Shown in pieces: positions 52,535 through 61,447 of a DNA stretch of 64,000 nucleotides. The stretch is taken from positions 248,001 to 312,000 of the forward strand of contig NZ_JBBJCN010000001.1 in the NCBI RefSeq assembly GCF_037622515.1, given 5' to 3'. This DNA comes from Paradesertivirga superstes. Lineage in GTDB: Bacteria; Bacteroidota; Bacteroidia; Sphingobacteriales; Sphingobacteriaceae. Positions within the stretch are counted from its first letter, which is position 1, and each line of letters begins with the position of its first letter. A program made the position numbers and the translations under genes. Under the pieces are notes generated by a model, which did not search any database, was not told the DNA's origin, and saw nothing but the letters and a program-made list of their open reading frames with translations.

Positions 52535-55387
52535 TTAAGGAATAATATTCCATCTTAAACCTATTTGACCTCGGGAGCCGTACCATTCTGTCATGGTAAC
52601 TCGCCTTCTGTCGCCCATATAGGTTCTTAGCGGTTCGTCTGTAAGATTATTAAATTCCGCAAAGGCTTTCATCTTTTTATTAATACTAACTGTGGCCGAA
52701 GCATCAAGAGTAAAGTTTTTATCTGTCCAGATGTAGAAGTCAGGGCCTAATTGCTGATTGATACTCTCTACTGATTTTCCCCGGTAGTTTCCTGCCAGAC
52801 GGAGCATCAAGCCACTCCTTTCATAAAAAAGAATAGCATTGTATAAATTTTTTGATTGGTTAGGCAAACTTGTTTTATCCAGGAAACTTGCGGTAGCTGT
52901 TGTGCGGGGAATTTCAATTTCACTATTTATATAAGTGTAATTAAACTCTACTCCCAAGCCACTCCAAATTCCTTTTAGAAAATCAAGACGTTTATTTATG
53001 CCCGCTTCAAATCCAAACAGAGAACCGTCTTTAATATTTTTCGCCTGTGTCAGTACATAGTTATCACCTTCTGAGGTATAAAAGGTTTTATCAGTAAAGA
53101 CCGCGTTTTTAATGTTTTTATAAAAAACTCCTCCCGATAATAATCCGATATTATTAAAGTAATGCTCACCCATTAAATCCAGATTGTTAGAAAAAGTTGG
53201 TTTTAAATCAGTATTACCTTTTGTTAAAGTAATAGGGTTTCGGGTATTATCAATAGACTGGCCAGGAGTCATGTCATTGAAATTAGGCCTTACAAAGGTT
53301 CTGGTATATGCGGCCCGGATATTTGAATTTTTATTTACAGCATACTTTAAATGAAACATTGGCAGGAAGGCATTATAGCTCGTGTTAACCTCCGCGGGTG
53401 TTATGGTAGTTTGTGCCGGTGTTCCTGCAGTTACCGCTTTTGAACCATTAAGGTCCATCTGGGTAAATTCATTTCTAAAGCCGCCTACAAACTTCAGCTT
53501 CTCAGTGAAATCAAATTCAGCCATGATATATGCGGCGGCTACCTCCTCAGTACCGCTATACAAACTGGTTGCATTAGTTGCTGACGTTAGCTCTCTGAAT
53601 CCATTATTGCTGATTGATTCAGGACTGTATAAGTTAAACAATTGTTGTTTGCTGACAGGATTGACGATATATTGGTTATACGACCCATTCATTCCTTTGA
53701 AATAGCCATCGCCTTCAGGAAAATCTCCTCTGTCGAGCTGGTTTAAGGACATTGCAGGCGAATTAGTTCCCGGGGCAAATACTAAGTTTGAACCATAAGT
53801 GTTTCGGCGAAATTTATGACGGTATTTCCCACCAAACTTTAAATTTAAAGTTGAAGAAACGTTTATTTTGGTATTTATCTGAGCGGTTCTGTCCTCCTCT
53901 TTGGTATCTAATTGAGCAATTACAAGCTGTTGTAACATAAGCTTACTATCATCCATTACTTCTGAGGGATTTTTTAATCCCGCATCAAAACTTGTTGGTG
54001 TTCCGCCAATAGCGTCAGGAGAATCAAATTCCCAATATCTTTTTCCATCAGATGAAAGATTATTAAACCCGCCGTTAATTTTCTGCCTGAATGTTGAAAT
54101 GGGAAGTCCGTTAGAAGAATTCGTGGACGGGGTTTCCAAGAAATAATTACTAAGATAGTTACTTGCGGTCCAATCCAGTTTAATGTTGCTAGTTAACTGA
54201 TGTTCGCCACCCAATTCGGCGCCGTTTAATTTTGTCTGATAATGGGAATACCTGTAGTTATACTGATATCTGCTATTGGTATAATCAACATATGATTCAT
54301 ACACCGGGCGTATATCATTAAATTTATCCATTAAACCTCTGAACAGTAATTTGTTGGATACATTAAACTTGTATTCCAATCCCAGATTCGCACCGTACGT
54401 TTGTCTTTTACCCATATACCGCTTAAACATCACAGTGTTAATCGACCGTTGTTGTACGGGATTTGCTAAGCCGGTATTGTAATTAACATCATAACTATCT
54501 GTACCCCATTGCCTGTCCCAGATGGCGCCAGCTAGAATTACTCCAAGTTTATTCTTAAAGAAGCGGTCGCCATAAACACCTGAAGCATTGTATGTTCCGT
54601 TTTGAGAAAATGTGTTATACCCCCCGGCGCCACTAATATTGAATTGTCGTTTTACAGGAGCTGTTCGTGTAATAAAATTGATAGCCCCTCCAATAGCATC
54701 TCCCTCCCAGTCGGGTGTTAAGGCCTTTGCAACCTGCACATATTGTATAATTTCTGAAGGGACCGCATCCAAAACTGATGACCTGTTTCCCAGAACATTA
54801 GAACTAGGCAGGCGCGTTCCGTTAAACAGGGTCGATGTCCATGCAAAAGGAGTCCCCCGAACGGTCGCCTGATCGGCTTCACCATGATAGCGGGCAACAG
54901 CTACTCCCTGCATGCGCTGAACCGCTTCCGCAGCGTTACGGTCTGGCAATTTACCGATAGCATCTGCAGCGATTACATCAATAACCGCTAAGGAATTCTT
55001 TTTTATATTATACGCTTTAGCTTGTGACGGAGCCATTGTGCCATTGATGGTTACTGCGCCAAGCGTGTTTGCAGCCGGAAGTAATTGAATAACTCCCACA
55101 TCATTAACACCCTGTTTTAGGTCTAAATCTATTCTCTTAGATTCATATCCTATATAATCAATCAGGATGGAAACCCTTCCGGTTGTTTGAATATTTAGGG
55201 TGAATGATCCGCTTAGATCTGTAGCAGTGTTTTTTTTGAGTGCCGGTGTTAATATATTTACACCGGGTAAGAAACCATCGCTCCCTGTAACTGACCCCTT
55301 AATTACCTGAGCCTGCAAGGTTAAAGGAAGGTATAGAACTAAACATAACGCGATTTTAAATAGTTTGCTGGTAATAATCTGGTGCAT
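52535..55387 (-). CDS. TonB-dependent receptor with carboxypeptidase-like N-terminal domain
   Basis: A 950-residue outer-membrane receptor. A signal peptide (FKIALCLVLYLPLTLQAQ) is followed by a carboxypeptidase-regulatory-like domain (VIKGSVTGSDGFLPGVNIL, IDYIGYESKRI). The plug has AADAIGKLPDRNAAEAVQRM and DWEGDAIGGAINFITR, the barrel contains RAAYTRTFVRPNFNDMTPG, and the C-terminus is GQIGLRWNIIP. The LPDRNAAEAVQRMQGV signature places it with the large receptors common in Caulobacter, Xanthomonas and Bacteroidota. It resembles the partial receptor at 61448. An AraC-type regulator lies directly upstream on the same strand. Import of a phosphorylated substrate is inference from neighbours. 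Confidence 0.92.
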   Translation of the reverse strand: MHQIITSKLFKIALCLVLYLPLTLQAQVIKGSVTGSDGFLPGVNILTPALKKNTATDLSGSFTLNIQTTGRVSILIDYIGYESKRIDLDLKQGVNDVGVIQLLPAANTLGAVTINGTMAPSQAKAYNIKKNSLAVIDVIAADAIGKLPDRNAAEAVQRMQGVAVARYHGEADQATVRGTPFAWTSTLFNGTRLPSSNVLGNRSSVLDAVPSEIIQYVQVAKALTPDWEGDAIGGAINFITRTAPVKRQFNISGAGGYNTFSQNGTYNASGVYGDRFFKNKLGVILAGAIWDRQWGTDSYDVNYNTGLANPVQQRSINTVMFKRYMGKRQTYGANLGLEYKFNVSNKLLFRGLMDKFNDIRPVYESYVDYTNSRYQYNYRYSHYQTKLNGAELGGEHQLTSNIKLDWTASNYLSNYFLETPSTNSSNGLPISTFRQKINGGFNNLSSDGKRYWEFDSPDAIGGTPTSFDAGLKNPSEVMDDSKLMLQQLVIAQLDTKEEDRTAQINTKINVSSTLNLKFGGKYRHKFRRNTYGSNLVFAPGTNSPAMSLNQLDRGDFPEGDGYFKGMNGSYNQYIVNPVSKQQLFNLYSPESISNNGFRELTSATNATSLYSGTEEVAAAYIMAEFDFTEKLKFVGGFRNEFTQMDLNGSKAVTAGTPAQTTITPAEVNTSYNAFLPMFHLKYAVNKNSNIRAAYTRTFVRPNFNDMTPGQSIDNTRNPITLTKGNTDLKPTFSNNLDLMGEHYFNNIGLLSGGVFYKNIKNAVFTDKTFYTSEGDNYVLTQAKNIKDGSLFGFEAGINKRLDFLKGIWSGLGVEFNYTYINSEIEIPRTTATASFLDKTSLPNQSKNLYNAILFYERSGLMLRLAGNYRGKSVESINQQLGPDFYIWTDKNFTLDASATVSINKKMKAFAEFNNLTDEPLRTYMGDRRRVTMTEWYGSRGQIGLRWNIIP

Positions 55388-55543
55388 AACGAATAATATT
55401 TTTTTGCAAAGTTGGGGGTAGGATTGTTTGCAGTCGTCCGGCTCAGCTAACCCGGACTTTTTTTACCATAGATTTTATTATTTCGCACGCATCGTCACTG
55501 ATTTACAGTAAGTTATGTTAGTTATGCAATTATTAACAAATAG

Positions 55544-56755
55544 TTAGCTTATTAATTCATACCGATCAGCTACCGTATCAGTGCCAACCTGATTATTATT
55601 CCCGGTCTTTTTTAAGTAGGACGATGGAGTGTTACCAGTAATTTTCCTGAAATAATTATTGAAGGTAGATTTTGAATTAAATCCCGATTCGTAGGCAATA
55701 ACTAAGATATTGGGATGAAGCTCTCGTCTCTTATATTCATCTAATAAACGTATTACCTCATTAATTCTAAACTCGTTTACCACCTGATAAAAAGATTTGC
55801 CAAGGTATTGGTTAAATGCTTCCGATAAATGATGGCGTGGTATTTTAGATATCGCCGATAGTTTATCCAGGCTCAGCTCCGGATCGGAATAAACTTTTTT
55901 TATCTGCATTAGGCGATGAACTTCTTCAATAATCGCCGCCTGGCGCTCCGGATGGAGGAAAGTTTTCTTTATTTCAATGCCGCTCTGGCTTAATTGTTTT
56001 ATTCCTTCAGGATTATCTTCATTATTTTCCACATCGACATGAGCGTCGTTTTTGATATCAGCAAAATCAAGCATTCCCGAAGTGTTTTCAAGAGTGAAAT
56101 ATATTTTATAATAAAGGATAAGAAGACAGATGCTTGACAGGATGCTGTAACATATTATTCTAGCTATAAAGTGTGAAGAAGTAAAGTCAAAGATTTTGAA
56201 TGTGGTTATAAGATTTAATGACAAACAAATCCCCCCAAACAAAACGAACAGAGCAGATACCCTTTTTATAAGTATTCCTTCCGCTTGCCAGAAACCCGAA
56301 AGGTTTTTAGCTTTAGCATAGCTAAGGAGCGGAAGAATGATCATTGAAACACTGATTAGATAGTTTGTTGTGTAATTATATATAAAAGTTAGAGTTTTAA
56401 AAGCATGTGATCCGGACAAAACACAATACAAAATATACAGATATACAATTGCTGCTAAAGAAGCAGGCAGTAAAAGGTATAAATGCTTATTTGTTTTGAA
56501 TTTATGGTCTTTTATCTTACTGGCGTACATCCAAAATAAAGGGGCATACGCTAAATCTATAAAAGTATTAAAACCTGATTTAAATACAGCTACTTCACTT
56601 AGTGTATATATTACAAATTTCAGAGAGAGATGTGTAAAAATGCAGATCAGAAGCAGTGTGAGAATCTTTTCCGCCGGTCGTCTGCGTTTATAAACAACAA
56701 ACAAGCTTAATGCCAACAACGCTTGAAATACCCCTATAATTATTACATAATCCAT
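55544..56755 (-). CDS. AraC-family regulator with multi-helix membrane N-terminus
   Basis: A 403-residue protein. Residues 1-220 contain about seven hydrophobic helices (VIIIGVFQALLALSLFVVY, HLYLLLPASLAAIVYLYILY). After a charged linker (NNEDNPEGIKQ), residues about 285-385 form an AraC DNA-binding domain: LSLDKLSAISKIPRHHLSEA, INEVIRLLDEY and IAYESGFNSKSTFNNYFRKI, then NTPSSYLKK. Membrane-bound AraC regulators of this build are frequent in Bacteroidota and may sense extracellular or membrane signals. It lies 157 bases upstream of the TonB receptor start and probably controls it. A TTAA-repeat element occurs just before its own start. Confidence 0.9.
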   Translation of the reverse strand: MDYVIIIGVFQALLALSLFVVYKRRRPAEKILTLLLICIFTHLSLKFVIYTLSEVAVFKSGFNTFIDLAYAPLFWMYASKIKDHKFKTNKHLYLLLPASLAAIVYLYILYCVLSGSHAFKTLTFIYNYTTNYLISVSMIILPLLSYAKAKNLSGFWQAEGILIKRVSALFVLFGGICLSLNLITTFKIFDFTSSHFIARIICYSILSSICLLILYYKIYFTLENTSGMLDFADIKNDAHVDVENNEDNPEGIKQLSQSGIEIKKTFLHPERQAAIIEEVHRLMQIKKVYSDPELSLDKLSAISKIPRHHLSEAFNQYLGKSFYQVVNEFRINEVIRLLDEYKRRELHPNILVIAYESGFNSKSTFNNYFRKITGNTPSSYLKKTGNNNQVGTDTVADRYELIS

Positions 56756-56772
56756 GCAGTAAAGATAGATTC

Positions 56773-56799
56773 CGGCTATTAAGCTATGGTTAAGCTAAG
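56773..56799 (-). promoter_or_regulatory. shorter TTAA repeat element upstream of the AraC gene
   Basis: On the minus strand CTTAGCTTAACC is followed by ATAGCTTAATAGCCGG; TTAACC and TTAATA are 11 bases apart. It shares CTTAG(C/T)TTAA with the elements at 46158 and 51434, but has only two clear units. Confidence 0.35.
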
Positions 56800-56897
56800 T
56801 TTATCTAGTTATAGAATACTACACCAAATGTATATGTCTCTATTTAAAAAATTCCACCTCTTTTAAATCCGTTCTAACCTGTCTGAACAGCCTCAGG

Positions 56898-57938
56898 TTA
56901 ATTCAATAAAAACGATTCGATATCTCTCCAATCATAATAGTGAAAAACCTTACCGTTACTCATTGCAACAAACATCCCTTTAGGAAATTTACCTCCCAAA
57001 TTAAAATTTGTAACATCCGAACCATCACTTTCTATTGTCGAAAATGGTATTTCTTTTATTAATTTATGACCATTCGGGTTCTTTTCATCTCCCTCACGTT
57101 TATAAACCATAAAGCTGTTAATTTGCTGATTAGATACCAGGATATAACCCGTACTATCTGAAGTCTGATAAATTGAAATGCCCTCGTTATCTTCCTTGAA
57201 GTCTTTATCGCCAAAGAGAGCCAGTTGCTTATTATCCTTTTTTGCCGGGTCTGCATAATATTTACGAATTCCAACACCTTCGTCCGAATAGTACACATAC
57301 CCCATCTGATTATCAACTGCAATAGCTTCTATTTCCTTGGTGCCGCTGTAAGAGCCAAACTTTCTAATTAACCGGGCACTAACACTTCCGTTGAAATTTG
57401 GAACAAGTTCGTATTGCCATAAATAGTTTTCTTTAGGTCCGGACTTCCTGCCCACAATTGCAAAAATCTTTTTGTCCGACGGTCGGGTATAAAGTGCTAC
57501 GCCCATTGGACCACGTTCTGTTTCGTCAGTAAATACTTCAATACCTCCGTTATCGATTGGCGTTAAATCGGGCATGGAAAAGATCCTGATCTTATTACTT
57601 TCCCTTTCTGTTGTCACGGCAATGGCGGTTGATAATCCCTTAATCATCATACCGTAAGCAATATCCACGTTATTTGGTCTTTTTAGCCCAATCGATTTCT
57701 TAATGACCTTCCCATTCAAATCATACAAATACAAGGCACCATCGCTGTCTTTATCTGTGCCTACGATAAGACTATTCGTTGCGTTCTTCCGATTAATCCA
57801 TATTGCCGGATCATCTGTATCATGAGAGGCTACTTCAGTAATCACAGAAGGCTTTAATGCATTTTCAGCTACCCGAGCCAGCTTTTCTTGGCAGGAGAGT
57901 AAACAAATAGGAATTAATAAAAATGTAAGGGTTCGCAT
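56898..57938 (-). CDS. beta-propeller phytase (3-phytase) lipoprotein
   Basis: A 346-residue protein with lipobox CLLSC (Cys16). It has the family motifs VASHDTDDPAIWINR, LIVGTDKDSDGALYLYDLNG, RPNNVDIAYG, GPMGVALYTRPSDKKIF, YYSDEGVGIRKY and EGISIYQTSDSTGYILVSNQ. Acidic residues in DTDDPA, DKDSDG and DNEGI bind calcium in characterised beta-propeller phytases, which hydrolyse calcium phytate stepwise to release phosphate. The lipid anchor suggests surface or periplasmic display. It is the last of a likely operon after the acid phosphatase gene (59-base gap). Length is typical. Confidence 0.93.
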   Translation of the reverse strand: MRTLTFLLIPICLLSCQEKLARVAENALKPSVITEVASHDTDDPAIWINRKNATNSLIVGTDKDSDGALYLYDLNGKVIKKSIGLKRPNNVDIAYGMMIKGLSTAIAVTTERESNKIRIFSMPDLTPIDNGGIEVFTDETERGPMGVALYTRPSDKKIFAIVGRKSGPKENYLWQYELVPNFNGSVSARLIRKFGSYSGTKEIEAIAVDNQMGYVYYSDEGVGIRKYYADPAKKDNKQLALFGDKDFKEDNEGISIYQTSDSTGYILVSNQQINSFMVYKREGDEKNPNGHKLIKEIPFSTIESDGSDVTNFNLGGKFPKGMFVAMSNGKVFHYYDWRDIESFLLN

Positions 57939-57997
57939 ATTTGAAAATCAAAGCGGTCGGCGAAAACTCCAGACCGCTACATTATTGCCAGGCTTAA

Positions 57998-59434
57998 TTA
58001 TCTTGTTACTTTTTTGTCTTGTTTTAGCACTTTCAAGTCGTTTTTCTCGACATCTTTCATCATAGTGAAATGATCACCTATCTTTCCGTTCGAACAAACC
58101 CATTTCAAGTCCAATCTGTTACCCTGAACCTCAAGCATCACAACACCTCCCACCTCATTGTTTGAATAAAACATGGCATTATGGGGATAAGTGGGTTTAT
58201 GCCCCCCTAATGCCCCTGCAGATCCGCTAACCACATAAACGGTTCCCTGATTGTCTTTTTTACTTTTTATATAAGGCGCAGAGTTTTTACTGCCATCGAA
58301 TAACGCTGTAGAATTGCTTATCTCATGTTTTTTAGAATCGAAATCTGATTCCATACCGTAATAACCTTTAATAAGTTTTGTACGCTCGTATACATGACTA
58401 TGGCCGCAAAGCACCAGGTCTACGCCATATTCTTCGATAGTTTTAAGAAAGTGTTCTCTGATTTTTACCAGCAAAGACTCTTTATCAGAATCATGAGAGC
58501 CCATCGTATACGGGGGGTGATGCCAGTAGGCTACAACCCATTTACTTTTGTTTGCTTTCAGATCTTTCTTTACCCATTCTACCTGCTCACTCATTTCGTC
58601 GTACATATGCAGACCTTTACTATCCGGACCATAAGAATCCAGGGCAAGGAAATGCACATTGCCAATATCATAGGAATAATAGGATTCTGTATTGGATGGC
58701 ACTCCTCCCGCTTCTCCTTTGGTAGGTACTGAGAAGTTCTGATAATAGGCCATTTTATTCTGATCTGTTGCAGATGCGGAATGAAAATCGTGATAATCAT
58801 GATTTCCGGGAACGGGATATAAAGGGTACTTCTTCAATAAATCATCTTTATAAATATTGAAAAATTTAGCCTGAAACTCCGCGTCGGTACCATCAGAGTA
58901 AGCGTTATCTCCCATTAATATCCAGGCATTTAAATGATTGTTCCCAAGATATTTTAGTACCTGGCTTTTAACAGTCCTCTGGTTCAGAGAATTGTTTCCG
59001 CAATCTCCAAAGCCTGCAATTCGAATCAGCTGTTCGCTGTCTTTTTCGGGGAAAGTATAGAAATAATTCTCATCATTACCCTGCAGGGTTGTATCTGCCA
59101 AGTTCCCCACCGTGTAATAATATTTAGTAAAAGGCTTTAGTCCTGTTAGAGTAATAATATGTTCGTTAACCAGTGTAGAATCGTCAGTTCTCATACTTAA
59201 ATTATCACTGCTTAAACCGTATTTTACCCTGCTTCTATCGTATACATTGGTTCGCCATCTAATGGTCATACTTGTAGGAGTAGCCATTTGAAGATAAGGG
59301 CCACGCAGCAGATCTGCCTGAACTCCCATTAAGGCGCGTCTTGCTTTAGCAGCTGGCTTAACAGGCGTGTTTTGCGACAAAACTGCAAATGGACTAAGGA
59401 TTAGGAAAAAAAATAGAATGTTTATTGGTTTCAT
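57998..59434 (-). CDS. purple acid phosphatase-like metallophosphoesterase
   Basis: A 478-residue exported enzyme; signal peptide MKPINILFFFLILSPFAVLS. An N-terminal fibronectin-like purple-acid-phosphatase domain (LLRGPYLQMATPTSMTIRWR) precedes the catalytic domain. The five metallophosphoesterase motifs are GFGDCGNNS (Asp144), LMGDNAY (Asp176, Asn177), PGNHDYH (Asn211, His212), AYWHHPPY (His305) and GHSHVYER (His345, His347). The TrpHisHis-Pro-Pro and GHSHVYER signatures fit the purple acid phosphatase class, with a binuclear metal centre that removes phosphate from monoesters or diesters. It begins one base after the peroxidase stop and precedes the phytase. Confidence 0.93.
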   Translation of the reverse strand: MKPINILFFFLILSPFAVLSQNTPVKPAAKARRALMGVQADLLRGPYLQMATPTSMTIRWRTNVYDRSRVKYGLSSDNLSMRTDDSTLVNEHIITLTGLKPFTKYYYTVGNLADTTLQGNDENYFYTFPEKDSEQLIRIAGFGDCGNNSLNQRTVKSQVLKYLGNNHLNAWILMGDNAYSDGTDAEFQAKFFNIYKDDLLKKYPLYPVPGNHDYHDFHSASATDQNKMAYYQNFSVPTKGEAGGVPSNTESYYSYDIGNVHFLALDSYGPDSKGLHMYDEMSEQVEWVKKDLKANKSKWVVAYWHHPPYTMGSHDSDKESLLVKIREHFLKTIEEYGVDLVLCGHSHVYERTKLIKGYYGMESDFDSKKHEISNSTALFDGSKNSAPYIKSKKDNQGTVYVVSGSAGALGGHKPTYPHNAMFYSNNEVGGVVMLEVQGNRLDLKWVCSNGKIGDHFTMMKDVEKNDLKVLKQDKKVTR

Positions 59435-59435
59435 A

Positions 59436-61277
59436 TCAATTTTGTTGTTTGTAAGTTTTATTTGGAGAATCCGTAAGTGATTCGATAAAGGAGATAAGAT
59501 CTTTGATTTCTCTTTCGGATAAGTTTAATTGTGTCGCAGAAAGTGTTTGCTCAGGAACATCTAATCCTAGGCCTTTACCTCCTCCCAGATTATAAAATTC
59601 TACTACTTTGTTTAATGAGGATATTGAGCCATTGTGCATATAAGGGGCGGTCCTGGCTGCGTTTCTAACCGTCGGAGTTTTGAAAGCTCTATCGTAATAG
59701 CGGATGCGAAAGACATTATATCTCCCGAGGTCGTTATCTAAAACAGCTAATTTAAAGTTCTCTGTTTCTGCCGTCCCCAGAACTTCCACTTCAGAAAGAT
59801 CATATAATGGTGGTAATAAAGAATTAAAATAGGGCGGAAAATGACAGGTTCCGCATTGCGCCTTTCCCATAAAAAGGTTAAATCCTTTAATTTGATTTGT
59901 GTCCATGGCATTAACGTCCCCGCTTATATACTTGTCGAAAGCAGAATTCATTGGATTTAACTCATTTACAAAAGCTGCGATTGCTGATGTAACTTCGGTC
60001 ATTCCCATGCTCTCTGGTTTTTTATCAGGAAAAGAAGCAGAGCCAAGTTGCTGATAGGTTTTTTTTGAAAAGATATTCCTATAAAGATTTTCCGGCGAAC
60101 CCTTCATTTCAAGAGGATTCATAATAACGGTATGAATTTGACTTGCTAAATCTTTTGCGCTGCCTTCCCAAAACTGCGCGTGTTGTCTTCCTGCATAAAG
60201 AAGTGTCGGCGTATTGCGCTTCAGAGTTGAATCAGGAATCAGAGAGGGACTTCGTGGCAACAAATCGGCAAAGTACTTGTCGGGCTGATGACAACTGGCA
60301 CAACTAACTGCTAAATTTCCTGAAAGGGATTTATCAAAAAATAGTTTTTCTCCAAGTGTTACGAGTGCTATATGAGCTGAGCTATCAGATCCATTATTTA
60401 TAAAGGATTTTATCGCATTGGGGCTGTAAATATGATCGGAATTATAATTTAAAAATGCTGTAGTATTCAACTCAAGATTTTGCTCTTTTACAAACGCAGC
60501 GAAATGCTTTTGAAGCGGCAATGCGAACCTCGTCAGGTATTCCATTCTGTTGAATGAATCAAAGTCAGGATGGGCTTTCAGATATTTCAATGAGCCGGTC
60601 AGCAAGCCATTAACTCGCTTACTTTCTTCAGAAGATGAAGCTAAGTACGGCTTTAAAACCTCTTTCAATGCTTCTGTAGATTCGGCTACCTCTACTATTC
60701 CCGACCTGAGCAAGGGGGCATCATAACCAGAAATTGATAAAACAGACATTCTAATCAGTTGAAGCCTTATGCTCTCAAGGATCTGCATATCATTTGCTTC
60801 AAACCCGTAAAGTAAGGTTGGAAGTACCTTTGCAGAAGATATTAATACCTCCGAGTGAGCAAGTAATGCAGCTTTATTCGCGAGCACATTGGGCTCAAAC
60901 AGCAGTGTCTCAATTTGCTGTAATCCCATGGGTTCAACTAACTCGAGTGTTGGCTCCTCTACTTCAAACTTTGGGGCAGCATTATAAAAACGGGTTTCGC
61001 TGGGAAAGAAATAGGAAGTAAAAAATTCTATGCGCTTATATTTTAGCCTGCATGTTATTAAAGCTTGTCTGGCTTTTAAAATGCTGGCGCTGTCTGCATC
61101 AATTTGCTGTATAGCTGTATTCAGATTTTCGAGAGCATTCACAAATAAAGATGCTTCCTTTGTGTAGAACCCCAAGGTTGCGTCAACCCCGATAGCGCTT
61201 TTTTTGTGATGGCTAAATCTGAATGATAGCAATACAAAGCCCAACACTACAGAAAGAATAAAAATCTTAGTTCGCAT
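59436..61277 (-). CDS. di-haem cytochrome c peroxidase-like protein with long helical N-terminal domain
   Basis: A 613-residue exported protein. A hydrophobic signal anchor (KIFILSVVLGFVLLSFRF) is followed by about 270 mostly helical residues (imelysin-like pattern, unassigned). The peroxidase part has two haem-binding motifs: CASCH (Cys326, Cys329, His330) and CGTCH (Cys475, Cys478, His479). It also has the MauG/CcpA-type segments KLFFDKSLSGNLAVSC, FKTPTVRNAARTAPYMHNG and LNLSEREIKDLISFI. Family members reduce peroxide or oxidise protein partners in the periplasm. It heads an operon with acid phosphatase and phytase, directly abutting the former. The reason for this pairing is unknown. Confidence 0.87.
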   Translation of the reverse strand: MRTKIFILSVVLGFVLLSFRFSHHKKSAIGVDATLGFYTKEASLFVNALENLNTAIQQIDADSASILKARQALITCRLKYKRIEFFTSYFFPSETRFYNAAPKFEVEEPTLELVEPMGLQQIETLLFEPNVLANKAALLAHSEVLISSAKVLPTLLYGFEANDMQILESIRLQLIRMSVLSISGYDAPLLRSGIVEVAESTEALKEVLKPYLASSSEESKRVNGLLTGSLKYLKAHPDFDSFNRMEYLTRFALPLQKHFAAFVKEQNLELNTTAFLNYNSDHIYSPNAIKSFINNGSDSSAHIALVTLGEKLFFDKSLSGNLAVSCASCHQPDKYFADLLPRSPSLIPDSTLKRNTPTLLYAGRQHAQFWEGSAKDLASQIHTVIMNPLEMKGSPENLYRNIFSKKTYQQLGSASFPDKKPESMGMTEVTSAIAAFVNELNPMNSAFDKYISGDVNAMDTNQIKGFNLFMGKAQCGTCHFPPYFNSLLPPLYDLSEVEVLGTAETENFKLAVLDNDLGRYNVFRIRYYDRAFKTPTVRNAARTAPYMHNGSISSLNKVVEFYNLGGGKGLGLDVPEQTLSATQLNLSEREIKDLISFIESLTDSPNKTYKQQN

Positions 61278-61396
61278 GTGATATTATCAATACTTAGGTA
61301 TTGTGTTATGATGCAATCTTTTTACAGTATAAATAAGAGCCCGGCAATGAACGATAATTTTTCCATTTGAATTTTATCGGGGAGAGAAGCTTAAAA

Positions 61397-61429
61397 AACA
61401 GCAATAGCCCATTATTGGCTATTGCTGTT
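61397..61429 (-). terminator. terminator of the partial TonB receptor gene
   Basis: A 13-bp stem AACAGCAATAGCC/GGCTATTGCTGTT with a seven-base loop, followed on the minus strand by TTTTAAGC. It separates the receptor from the peroxidase operon, which then needs its own promoter in 61278-61396, unless termination is partial. Confidence 0.75.
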
Positions 61430-61447
61430 ATTAAGAATTAATAAGTT

